From assembly GCF_008831285.2 (NCBI RefSeq), contig NC_045144.1:16665858-16729857 (forward strand): DNA of 64,000 nucleotides, read 5' to 3'. Positions 27,555 to 38,330 of the stretch are shown piece after piece. Within the stretch, counting starts at the first letter, position 1, and each line of letters begins with the position of its first letter. The DNA is from Nymphaea colorata. Lineage: Eukaryota; Streptophyta; Magnoliopsida; Nymphaeales; Nymphaeaceae. The position numbers and the translations under genes were made by a program. The notes beneath the pieces are model-generated. The model did not search any database, was not told the DNA's origin, and worked only from the letters and a program-made list of their open reading frames with translations.

Positions 27555-28700
27555 AAAAAAAGACCCATCTTGAAAGATGGTGGTATAATCAGAGCCTCTA
27601 ATTGAGATTCATATCCATTTCATTAAATAAAGGAATGAACAACAACAGCCCAACTATTTTTTTTTTAGTTCCTTGCACTCTTCTGAATATATCAGCGATG
27701 CGGACATCGTTGCAGAAACTGATTGCTTAAATATGATTTTAAAACTTGAGCAACAAAGACTACCACCGTGTTTGGATGCACACCTACAAGCATGTTTCGG
27801 CTGTTTTACCTCCAAAAATGCCTTTTCTTTGGCTTGTTTAGATGGCTTGAAAGCGAAGAGTTTTCAGCAAAAAGTGTGAATGAAAAATAAAAAAAGCTAT
27901 TTCCCTCATATTATTCATTTAACAACTAGTTTTTAAAGTATGTTTTTCAAAACTCATTAAAAAAATCATTTTTTGCCAAACCACTGTGTTATCCATCCAA
28001 ACACTACCCACAAAGTTACCACTTACCCGCATGTTTCTCAAATTACTTTTGCTTTTTTCTAAGAGCAGTGTGATGTTCAACTTTTTTTGAAAGTAGTGTA
28101 AATGAAGACAAAAGAACCTTTTGAGCCTTTTTCTAAGAGCAGTGTGGTGCTCCCAACAGTTTAGATGGGTCGGATATAATTTTCTTAGATATGACTTCCA
28201 ATCTGACGTTCTCTGTGTTCTACTGGAATCTATTTGTCCAAGTATCAACTCTAAATGCAACAGCTTGTTTGTGGGGTCCAACTCCAAACGCTCAATCAAC
28301 GTCCAACAACCTGTTTGTGGGTGTTTGAATGATAACATCAAAACTCAATTTTATGAAAACAAAGTTCTTTAATAAGTTTTTAAAAATTGGTGATTTTATT
28401 TGAATGACATATCCAAGGCTGTTTTCTGCCTAAGGCAGTTTCCTAAGTAAACAATAGAAAAAAAAAAGCCTAGTAATTGTTTTTGTTTAATTTTTATTTC
28501 ATAAAGAGGTGTTTAGATAACACTTCAAAACCAAGCGTTGGAGTGTTTGAATAACATTGACTCTGACTTTCAAGAAAACCCAATTTTAACAAAACCTGGT
28601 TTGTAAAAGAGAGTGATAGTTAAAAACCGATGTGTCATCCAAACAAACAAATAAAGAGAGTGTTTGATGACAATCTAAAACCAGGTTTTGCCTCAAGACA
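27555..28700 (+). repeat. Directly duplicated segment B (left copy)
   Basis: Homologous to 34849-35765 in the same orientation, sharing catcttgaaagatgg, ataatcagagcctctaatt and agaaactgattgcttaaata. It is partly homologous to 42875-44200. No conserved reading frame was found in the copies. Confidence 0.9.
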
Positions 28701-28759
28701 CTATTTTAAAATATGAGGCTATTAAACACTGTCTTATAGAAACAACACTAGGTGTCTTG

Positions 28760-29240
28760 TTTGAGATCTCAAATATGAGGCCATTAAACACTCTCTTTGA
28801 AAAACAACAGCATGCATCTTGTGTGAAGGTTGTTAACACAAATTGAGAATCTCCATTTCAGCACATGAAGTAGACTTAGCAAACAATTTCAAATCTCTAA
28901 ATGTCCACACAAAGTACATCTAATTAAGAAACAAAGCAAACCACCTTTTCCATGAAAAGAAAAGAGGCTATTTTCAGACAATTTGAAATCATTATATGTC
29001 CAATCAAAAGACATCCAACAAGAAACAAAGCAAACCACCCTTTCCTTAAGAAGAAATGGTGTTGTTTTCTGTCCCATTATTCATTGATGAACAGTATGTC
29101 ATGAGCCTTTTTCCCATGACGAGGAAAGCTTTTGATCACACTAGTAACTATCAACAACATCATTAAGCATCGGAGATGTTACTGCTGTGTCAGGTGCATT
29201 AAAGACCTTTACTTGCTTGGTTGGTGTCCAGTTTAGTGCC
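28760..29240 (+). repeat. Directly duplicated segment C (left copy)
   Basis: Homologous to 37826-38330 in the same orientation, sharing catcttgtgtgaaggttgtt, aaatctctaaatgtccacac and gaaagcttttgatcacacta. Here C follows B directly. In the right-hand copy B and C are separated by about 2 kb. Confidence 0.88.
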
Positions 29241-29284
29241 TTTACTTCAAATGGATTGCTCATGCTCGGTGCCAGCTGCATATG

Positions 29285-29600
29285 GGGCCTAAGTGAGTCG
29301 AGCAAAACTCTTCGTTACTGAGATCAGAGAACTGGTTGAGCACCAACTTTAGGAGTGGCTTCCAGCATTATGTTGGTCGATGTAGAGCAGGTTGTCTTTG
29401 AATATCCCAAATCTATTCTCCCTCTCCGTCAAATCATTGTAGGATTTGTCGTGCTCTACTATCCACTTCTCAAATAGTTTTTTCACCTCTTGATCACTCT
29501 GACCACCAAAGTTCTACCCGTCATTACTATTTATTGGCATGTCCAGAGCAGCAATACCCTACCAGTAGCAAAGCCATTGCACTGGGTGCCATGGCTGAAA
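29285..29600 (-). pseudogene. Papain-family cysteine protease fragment (signal peptide + I29 propeptide), broken
   Basis: Read on the minus strand from 29592, the sequence starts MAPSAMALLLVGYCCSG, a signal-peptide-like stretch, and then meets a stop. A shifted frame continues with KLFEKWIVEHDKSYNDLTER, NRFGIFKDNLLYIDQHNAGS and, after another frameshift at about 29350, LVLNQFSDLSNEEFCSTHLG. This is the ERFNIN/GNFD-type I29 propeptide of plant papain-like proteases (secreted or vacuolar, RD21/SAG12-like group). The mature catalytic domain is absent: beyond 29285 the sequence no longer matches. With at least one stop, one frameshift and no catalytic part, it is a gene fragment, probably captured or left over from rearrangement. 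Confidence 0.85.
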
Positions 29601-29718
29601 TGATCTCAACACCTTACAAGGAAGTCCAAAAAAAATATTCGGGAACATATAAAATCATAAAATGAATTATAGCCCTACAAAAAGAAGAACTACTATACAA
29701 TATAAGCTCCACGTGCAA

Positions 29719-29857
29719 TTAGGAGACAATATATGTGGATGTGATAAGAGATCCAAATTTGAACTTGGATACAAAACTAAAGTTGGATTAGGAGACAATA
29801 TATGTGGATGTGATAAGAGATCCAAATTTGAACTTGGATACAAAACTAAAGTTGGAT
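29719..29857. repeat. Two-copy tandem repeat, 69-bp unit
   Basis: Two essentially identical direct copies of 69 bp containing ggagacaatatatgtggatg, tgataagagatccaaatttg and aacttggatacaaaactaaa. The unit is a multiple of three and stays open on the plus strand for both copies, but the frame has no recognisable domain. Confidence 0.95.
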
Positions 29858-30382
29858 CTTAATTGAGCTGAATAGTGCAAAGTCTTACATTTAAATGCAA
29901 TGTTGAGTGAGAAGTAAAAATATTTCATCTTACTACCCAACAAGAGAGCTTATGCCTCACCCTTACTCTATCTGTTGGGGTGTCAGACCTACGGAATGAG
30001 AAAATGTACTTGTTGAATCAATCTCAATCGATGAGAATAAAGCCAGTCAATAAGAGTGATGGACACATCTTATAAAAAAATAGTTTGCAGTTGTGTTGAG
30101 CAGTCACCAGAATTTTCTTCAAACTGGTGCAACTGCACCTGTGAAACTAGCAAATCATCCTCACATTTCGTAAATCTAAGCTTCATTCTCTGCATAAAAA
30201 GAAGATCTATAGTTCTTGTTACCTGCATATTCTTGTCTTCTTTGTAATAATATGTAGGCTAATGATCATCGTTGGATCTAAAATACTACACAACTTCAGT
30301 CTCTTGCGCTCTTGATATGTATGATATTCTTGTCCAGTTAAAAATTTACCTAGTGCAAGACTCAAACTAAAGGGGATAGATC

Positions 30383-33300
30383 TATGTCCAGCGCTACGAA
30401 GTCGCTCGTTCTTGACAGATCCGATTGGGTGTGATCGACTGAAAAACGTGGCTCCCTCATCGGCCAGACAATCATATCTACAATGAAAAAAAAAAGAAGC
30501 AGAGAAAGAAGAAAAGCCTACGGGTAAGCAATGAGAGTTTGGATCGAATCTCCCATCGAAAAGGACAAACTCCGAACTAAATCATCGCGAACTTCTCCAC
30601 GGAGTCTTTGACCATGAAGTAACGAATGTGGGGGCGGTCGAACTAGAAAGACTCCTGCCACGGCGCATTCACAACACATGTCATCTCGACGTCCATCGCT
30701 ACGAAGTTGCTCGTTCTTGACAGATCCGATCGGGTGTGATTGAATGAAAAACAAAGCTCCTCCAGTGGCCAGACAATCATATCTACATATCTCAGAGAGA
30801 TAAAGAGGTTTCTCTGAGGAAGACAATCCCTAAAAGTTGCCCGAAGTGTCTCGAGCGTAGATTCAGAAGAATCTATCATCTCGACGTCCAGCGCTACGAA
30901 GTCGCTTATTCTTCACAGATCCGATCGGGTGTGAACGAATGAAAACAAGGCTCCCGCAGCGAAATCATATCGATAATAAAAAAGGAAGCTGTGAGAGGAA
31001 AGGACAAACTCCGAACTGAACCATCGCGAACTTCTCCGTGGAGTTTTTGACCATGAAGTACCAAACGTGAGGGTGGTCGAACTCGAAAGACTCCCGTCAC
31101 GGCACGTTCACGATGTCTATCATCTCGACGTCCAGAACTACGAAGTCGCTTGTTCTTGACAGATTTGATCGGGTGTCATTGAATGAAAAACAAGACTCCC
31201 CAGCGGCCAAAGAATCATATCTACATATCTTGGAGAGAGAAAGAGGCTTCTCCGACGAAGACAATCCCTAAAAGTAGCCCGAAGTGTCTCAACAGTAGAT
31301 TCATAAGAACCTGTCATCTCGACGTCTAGCGTGACAAAGTTGCTCGTTCTTGACAGATCCGATCGGGAGTGATCAAATGAAAAACAAGACTCCCCTAGTG
31401 GTCAGACAATCATATCTACAATAAAAAAAAAAAGGAAGCTACAAAAGGAAAAAAAGTATACGCGTGAGCAATGAGAGTTTGGCTCAAATCTTCCCATCAG
31501 AAAGGACAAACTCCGGACTGAATCATCGCGAAATTCTCCACGGAGTCCTTGACTATAAAGTACCGAACGTGGGGGTGGTCGAACTCGAAAGACTTCTGCC
31601 ATGGTGCATTCACGACACCTGTCATCTCGACGTCCAGCGCTGTGAAATCGCTTGTTCTTGACAGATCCGATCGAGTGTGATTGAATGAAAAACAAGGTTC
31701 CACCAGCGGCCAGACAACGATATCTACATATCTCAGAGAGAAAGACGCTTCTCTGACGAAGAACATCCCTAAAAGTCGCCTAAAGTATCTCGAGCGTAAA
31801 TTCAGAAGAACCTATCATCTCGACGTCCAGCGCTACAAAGTTGCTCGATTTTGACAGATCCAATCGGGTGTGATCGAATGAAATACAAGGCTCCCCCAGC
31901 GGCCAGACAATCATATCTACAATAAAAGAAAAGAAGCTGCGAAAGGAAAAAAAGCCTATGGGTAAGCAATGAGAGTTTGGTTCGAATCTTCCCATTGGAA
32001 AGGACAAACTCCGAACTGAACCACCGCGAACTTCTCCACGGAGTCTTTGACCATGAAGTACCGAACACATGGGGGCGGTCGAACTCGAAAGACTCCCACC
32101 ACGGTGCGTTCACGACGCCTGTCATCTCGACGTTCTTGACAGATCTGATCGGGTGTGGTGTGATTGAATGAAAAACAAAGTTCTCCCAGCGGCCAGACAA
32201 TCATATCTACATATCTCAGATAGAGAAAGAGGCTTACCCGATGAAGACAATCCCTAAAAGAGGCCCCAAGTGTTTTGAGCATAGATTCAGAAGAAAATGT
32301 CATCTCGACGTCCAGCGCTACGAAGTCACTCATTTTTGAAAAATCTGATCGATTGTGATCGAATGAAAAACAAGGCTCCCCCAGCGGCCAGACAATCATA
32401 TCTATAATAAAAAAAAGGAAGCTGCCAAAGAAGAAAAGCCTACGGTTAAGCAATGAGAGTTTGGCTCGAATCTTCCCATCGCGAACTTCTCCGTGGAGTC
32501 TTTGACCATGAAGTACCGAGTGTGGGGGCGGTTGAACTTGAAAGACTCTAGCCACGGCCCGTTCATGACGCCTATCATCTCGACGTTCTTAACAGATCCG
32601 ATCGGGTGTGATTGAATGAAAAACAAATCCCTCCCAACGGCCAGACAATCATATCTACATATTTGAGAGAGAGAAAGAGGCTTCTCCGACGAAGACAATC
32701 CTTAAAAGTGGCCCGAAGTGTTTCGAGCGTAGATTCAAAAGAACATGTCATCTCAACGTCCAACACTACGAAGTCGCTCGTTTTTGAAAGATCTGATTGG
32801 TTGTGATCGAATGAAAAACAAGGCTACCCCAACGGCCAGACAATCATACCTACAATTTAAAAAAAAAGGACATTGCAAAAGAAGAAAAGCCTACCGATAA
32901 GTAATGAGAGTTTAGCTCGAATCTTTCCATCAGAAAGGACAAACTCTAAACTAAACCATTGCGAACTTCTCCACGGAGTCTTTGACCATGAAGTAATGAA
33001 CGTGGCGGCAGTCGAACTCCAAAGACTCCCTCCACAGCGCGTTTACGACACCTGTCATCTCAGCGTCCACTGCTACGAAGTCGCTCGTTCTTTATAGATC
33101 TGATCTGGTGTGATGAAATGAAAAACAAGGCTCCCTCAACGGCCAGACAATCATATCTACATATCTCAAAGAAAAAAAGAGGCTTCTCTGGCGAAGATAA
33201 TCCCTAAAAGTGGCTGGAAATGTCTCTAGCGTAGATTCAGAAGCACTTGTCATCTCGATGTCCAGCGCTACGAAATCGCTCGTTTTTGACAGATCCGATC

Positions 33301-34850
33301 GAGTGTGATCGAATGAAAAACAAGTCTCCCTAGCGGCCAGACAATCATATCTACAATTAAAAAAAAAAATGAAGCTGCGAAAGGAAAAAAACCTATGGGT
33401 AAGCAACGAGAGTTTGATAGGAATCTTCCCATCGAAAAGAACAAACTTCGAACTAAACTATTGCGAACTTCTCTGCGGAGTCTTTGACCACGAAGTACCG
33501 AACGTCGGGATGGTCGAACACGGAATACTCCCATCACGTCGGATTCACGACGCCTGCCATCTTGACGTTTTTGAGAGATCCGATTGGGTGTGATTGAATG
33601 AAAAACAAGGCTCCCTCAGCGGCCAGACAATGATATGTACATATCTCAGAGAGAGAAAGATGTTTTTCCGACGAAGACAATCCATAAAAGTGGCCCGAAG
33701 TGTCTGCAGCATAGATTCAGAAGAACATGACATCTTGATGGTTAGCGCTATGAAGTTGATCGTTCTTGAAAGATCCGATCGAGTGTGATCGAATGAAAAA
33801 CAAGGCTCCTCTAGTGGCCAGACAATCATATCTACAATAAAAAAAAAAGTTGCGAAAGGAGAAAAGCCTACAGGTAAGTAATGATAGTTTGGCTCGAATC
33901 TTCCCATTAGAAAGGACAAACTTCAAACTGAACCATCGCGAACTTGTCTGTGGAGCCTTTGACCATGTAGTACTGAACGTAGAGGCGGTCGAACTCGAAA
34001 GACTCCCGCCACGGCCCGTTCACGATGCCTGTCATCTCAATGTCCAGCGCTACGAAGTCGCTCATTCTTGACAGATCCAATGGGGTGTGATTGAATGAAA
34101 AATAAGGCTCCCCTGGTGGCCAAACAATCATATCTACATATCTCAGAGAGAAAAAGATGCTTCTTTAATGAAGACAATCCCTAAGAGTAGCCTGAAGTGT
34201 CTTGAGTGTAGATTCAAAAGAATATGTCATCTCGACGTCCAATGCTACGAAGTTGTTCGTTCTTGACAAATCCGATCAGGTGTGATCGAATGAAAAACAA
34301 GGCTCACCAAGCGGCCAGACAATCATATCTACAATAAAAAAAAAAGGAAGCCGCGAAAAAAAAAAGCCTATTAGTAAACAAATGAGAGTTTGGCTCGAAT
34401 CTTCCCATCAGAAAGGACAAACTCCGAATTGAACCATTGCGAACTTCTCTGCAGAGTCTTTGACCAAGAAGTACCGAACGTGGGGGTGGTCGAACTCGAA
34501 GGGCTCTCACCATGGTGAGTTCACGACGCCTGTCATCTCGACGTCTAGTGTTACGAAGTGGCTCGTTCTTGACAGATCTGATCGGGTGTGATTGAATGAA
34601 AAACAAGGCTCCCCTAATGGCCAGACAATCATATCTACATATCTTAGAGAGAGAAAGATGTTTCTCTGATGAAGACAATCCCTAAAAGTGGCCCGAAATA
34701 TCTTGAGCGTAGATTCAGAAGAACCTGTCATCCCGACATTCAGCGCTATGAAGTCGTTTGTTCTTGACAGATATGATCGGGTGTAATCGAATGAAAAACA
34801 AGGCTTCCCCAGCAGCCAGACAATCATATCTACAATAAAAAAAGGACTCA
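30383..34850 (-). repeat. Tandem array of about nine ~0.5-kb units derived from a PARN-like gene fragment
   Basis: A core of about 105 bp (contains tccagcgctacgaagtcgct, ttcttgacagatccgat and gccagacaatcatatctaca) occurs 19 times, alternating between two contexts. Ten A-type cores (near 30383, 30868, 31312, 31814, 32298, 32746, 33249, 33729, 34228, 34728) have an A-rich tail on their left. Nine B-type cores (near 30678, 31119, 31621, 32121, 32575, 33055, 33560, 34031, 34534) have a tail containing tctcagagagagaaagaggc. The A+B period is about 445-505 bp. Both B cores at 32121 and 32575, and one at 33560, lack about 30 bp. On the minus strand each unit contains a PARN-like exon plus pieces of flanking intron and exon. 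It is a minisatellite-like amplification, not a CRISPR array or a set of intact genes. Confidence 0.93.
31480..31680 (-). pseudogene. PARN-like poly(A) ribonuclease exon, example copy inside the array
   Basis: The minus-strand frame from about 31670 reads SDFTALDVEMTGVVNAPW, then KSFEFDHPHVRYFIVKDSVE and FAMIQSGVCPF. After that comes TGA where other copies keep CGA or CAA, followed by tryptophan. This corresponds to the start of the PARN/CAF1-type DEDD nuclease fold: the D and E of ALDVEMTG are the first two metal ligands, and the QFGVCPFRW strand follows as in human PARN. In the copy near 31.98 kb the reading continues FGVCPFQWEDSNQTLIAYP to a gtaggc donor, showing the natural exon end. No copy has the remaining nuclease exons, so none can be active. 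Other copies are damaged by stops, small indels or a 30-bp deletion. Confidence 0.85.
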
Positions 34851-35765
34851 TCTTGAAAGATGGTATAATCAGAGCCTCTAATTGGTAAAATCTTTGAGAT
34901 TCATATTCATTTCATTAAATAAAGGAATGAACAACAGCCCAACTATTTTTTTTATTTATTTTTAGTTCCTTGCACTCTTCTGAATTTATCTGCGATGCGG
35001 ATATCTTTGCAGAAACTGATTGCTTAAATATGATTTTAAAACTTGAGCAACAAAGACTACCATCGTGTTTGGATACACACCTAAAAACATGTTTCGGCTG
35101 TTTTACCTCTAAAATGTCTTTTCTTTGGCATGTTTAGATGTCTTGAAAGCAAGGAGTTTTCAACAAAAAGTGGAATGATAAATAAAAAAGCTATTTCCCT
35201 CATATTATTCATTTAACAACTAGTTTTACCTGTCCACCCAAATAGGGAAAATATGTTTTTCAAAACTCATTAAAAAAAAATCAGTTTTTGCAAAACCAAT
35301 GTGTTAAAAAAAATCATTTTTTTGGAAACCAATGTCCAACTCCAAACGCTCAATCAACGTCCAACAACCTGTTTGTGGGTGTTTGAATGATAACATCAAA
35401 ACTTAATTTTATGAAAACAAAGTTTTTTAATAAGTTTTTAAAAGTTGGTGATTTTATTTGAATGACATATCCAAGGCTGTTTTATGCCTAAGGCAGTTTC
35501 CTAAGTAAACAATAGAAAAAAAAAAGGCTAGTAATTGTTTTTGTTTAATTTTTATTTCATAAAGAGGTGTTTAGAAAAACTTCAAAACCAACGTTGGAGT
35601 GTTTGAATAACATTGACTCTGACTTTCAAGAAAACCCAATTTTAACAAAACCTGATTTGTAAAAGAGAGTGATAATTAAAAACCGATGTGTCATCCAAAC
35701 AAACAAATAAAGAGTGTTTGATGACAATCTAAAACCAGGTTTTGCCTCAAGACACTATTTTTAAA
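34849..35765 (+). repeat. Directly duplicated segment B (second copy)
   Basis: Aligns with 27555-28700, with a deletion of several hundred bp in the middle (roughly 28.01-28.27 kb of the left copy is missing). It begins exactly where the PARN-like array stops. Confidence 0.9.
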
Positions 35766-36045
35766 GTGTTTGGATGACATTAAAACTGGGTTTTGGCATA
35801 ACCTAAACCTCGTTTTCATGAAAGACCTCAAAAGTTTTTCCCAAACATTCAAACTAAGTTTACAAAACTGGTGTTTATCGTGTTTGTTGATGGTGTCATC
35901 CAAATGCATCCAAAGTTTTTAAAACTCATTAAAAAACTTGGATATGACCACCCCAAAGTCAGTTCTTCCAACTATTAGGTCTATATTTTTTAGGAAAAAT
36001 AAATGACTTGTGGCTTCCAAGTAGGGGAAAACCCTGGTCTCTTTT

Positions 36046-36275
36046 TCATTTCCCTTTCATGAAACAGTACAAATAGAAGTTAACAAGACTAAATTAACCA
36101 ATAAAGGAAGCAAGAATCAACTTTGCATTCTAGCACATAGTACAACTTATAAGCTAAAGCAAACAATATACAATGCACTAACTTCTGTAGCGCTACAGTT
36201 TCAGTCCCCAGAACAGCAGCAAGATGTTACACGGGGAGAAAATGTGTGATATAAATTTGTGTTTATGCTTGTATA
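36046..36275. repeat. Copied fragment of RPT5 intron 2
   Basis: About 230 bp nearly identical and co-oriented to 19090-19310 in RPT5 intron 2. No RPT5 exon sequence accompanies it: the match stops before exon 3. It lies in a 2.06-kb stretch (35765-37825) that separates segments B and C here but not in the left copy. Confidence 0.85.
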
Positions 36276-36455
36276 TATATAATATACTTTATGTACATGT
36301 TGGGTTTTTAATGACATTGTCACGAACGCGACCTTGCTAAGTCACTTTTAGTAAAGACGTTGAGTCTAATTAATTAGTCTTGTCAGTATTGATATTGAGT
36401 GCCTTGTAAGTCTCATATGGTGTTTCAGCCCGCAGCCGATTAATCCAATAGTGAG

Positions 36456-36592
36456 TTAAAAAATTGTATTTGGAAACCAAGGCTTGTAAATGTTTGCGAT
36501 ATGCCTCCCTTTGAATGCAAGGTCGACCAAAATAAGCATCTGATTAGCTTCGACTGCATCCTCTAACCTAACGTCTTCAATATGATTCTATA
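36456..36592 (-). other. Codon-like open stretch, possible exon remnant of unknown origin
   Basis: The minus strand stays open for about 45 codons ending at TAA (36456-36458). It includes EDVRLEDAVEANQ, LVDLAFKGRHIANIY and KPWFP, whose composition looks protein-like. I do not recognise the family, and there is no clear start or splice acceptor. It may be another captured fragment or chance. Confidence 0.25.
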
Positions 36593-37825
36593 GAGACCAA
36601 AGATTCAGCACCAAACTTTTCTGAAAATTTTGTAACATCTTAGTTGACCGAACCAAGCATGCTTGGAGTTTTGAATTTTAAATTGTGGCAGCGAAATTGA
36701 ATCCGATCCTTGGTCTGGACCCAGGCTCGCTATATATGGGCATATGAGAGACAACATCTTGATGACTTATCCTAACCTGAAGCTCTTGAATTTGTTGAGG
36801 AAAGCAGCACCCGATTCTAATAAAGGTCTTGTCTACAATGTAAAATTTCAAACACGAGTCCAACCCAACTTATATCAGGAACTAATTAAACTTCAGATCC
36901 AGTTATGGGCATATGATAGCGACCTGATGCTGGACGGATCTTGTTCTCTTCTAGTTTCAACCAACTCTGAACCAGAGTCTGAAATAGGTAATCTAAAATC
37001 TAATGACTTGGTCTTTACGGCCCCGAAGGAACCCTCTACGTATCTCTCTATATGTGACGGCTGTCTAACATCCAGTTCATTATCTAACTCTTACAGTTTT
37101 GTTCTTGAGGGATAATGTTTGACGAAAAATATCTGTCTAGCAGCAAAACTGGACTTTCATTTGTGAAGAGTGAGAAAGCCACATATCTTTGTCCTGATTT
37201 ACTGAGATTTCTTCTTCGGGCAAGATGTTATATTTTTGCCTCCATTTCTTTTAATTTTCCTTCTTTTTGCTTCTGATTGCCGGCAAAGTTCTATGTAGTA
37301 GTCTAAACCTAGACATCTTGTCATCATGCAGGCACAACTTCTACCACATGGCCAACCAAACAACACTCCATTAGGTTGCAAGTTTAAACTAGAAGGCAGT
37401 AAGGCAGATCACTCACGATCTTGATAAAACTAAGCTTGAGAAAAACTTAGTTGGACAATCTAGCTTTCCATAAGTGAGTGCAAATGGGACTTTTCCCGTG
37501 TCATTTACAAAAAAATTGGGTTTTGGGTGTGTCAATAAAATACACAAACCAGATTCCCGAAACTCATTAAAGAAAAACTGATTTTCAGAAAATCAAGTTT
37601 TTACAAAACTGAGTTAAAATAAGAGTGTTCTCCAAGTGCCCAAAAGAGGACTTCGTAAGCCAATTGACCACCTATACATAGCTGTCAAGACAGTGATGGT
37701 TATGTTTTGATGTGGTTTTGGTAATATATTGGTATCTTAAACCTTTTTTTTTACATAATGGTGAAATCTAGTGTTTGTTTACTTTGTAGGCCCCACATAA
37801 AAGTAATGTCAGATCAGTCAGATCT

Positions 37826-38330
37826 CAAATATGAAGCTATTAAACACTCTCTTAGAGAAACAACACCATGCATCTTGTGTGAAGGTTGTTAACACAGTGT
37901 ATTGAGTTGTTAACAGAGTGTATTTAGAATCTCCATTTCAACATATGAAGTAAACTTAGCAGACAATTTCAAATCTCTAAATGTCCACACAAATTACATC
38001 TAATTAAGAAACAAAGTAAACCACCTTTTCCATGAAAAGAAAAGAGGATATTTTCAGACAATTTGAAATAACTATGTCCAATCAAAAGACATCCAACAAG
38101 AAACAAAGCAAACCACCCTTTCCTTGAGAAGAAATGGTGTTATTTTTTGTCCCGTTATTCATTGATGAACAGTATATCATAGGCCTCTTTCTCATGACCA
38201 GGAAAGCTTTTGATCACACTAGTAACTATCAACAACAACACTAGTAACTATCAACAACATCATCAAGCATCTGCGATGCTACTGTTGTGCCGAGGTGCAT
38301 CAAGGACCTTTACTTGCTTGGCTGCTCTGT
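37826..38330 (+). repeat. Directly duplicated segment C (right copy)
   Basis: Aligns with 28760-29240. It includes a short internal direct duplication (ctagtaactatcaacaac twice near 38217-38260). It is followed almost immediately by segment A. Confidence 0.88.

Noticed and set aside
30056-30247. GAVAPV on the minus strand as a piece of the mature papain-like protease
   Set aside because: It lies upstream, not downstream, of the propeptide fragment on that strand, and the following residues (stop, RKFW, stop) do not give the QCGSCWAF active-site sequence.
30383-34850. CRISPR-like array
   Set aside because: The repeats are long, diverged, internally nested and set in a plant chromosome. There are no unique spacers of uniform size.
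30518-34851. Many overlapping minus-strand ORFs of 60-200 codons in the repeat array, as separate genes
   Set aside because: They are the same repeated fragment read in several frames. They lack consistent starts and cross intron-like sequence and repeat junctions. Only the PARN-like exon frame has homology, and it is broken.
36744-37115. 123-codon plus-strand ORF
   Set aside because: Its composition is not distinctive, there is no known motif, and it is not conserved between copies. It could be chance, so it is not called as a gene.
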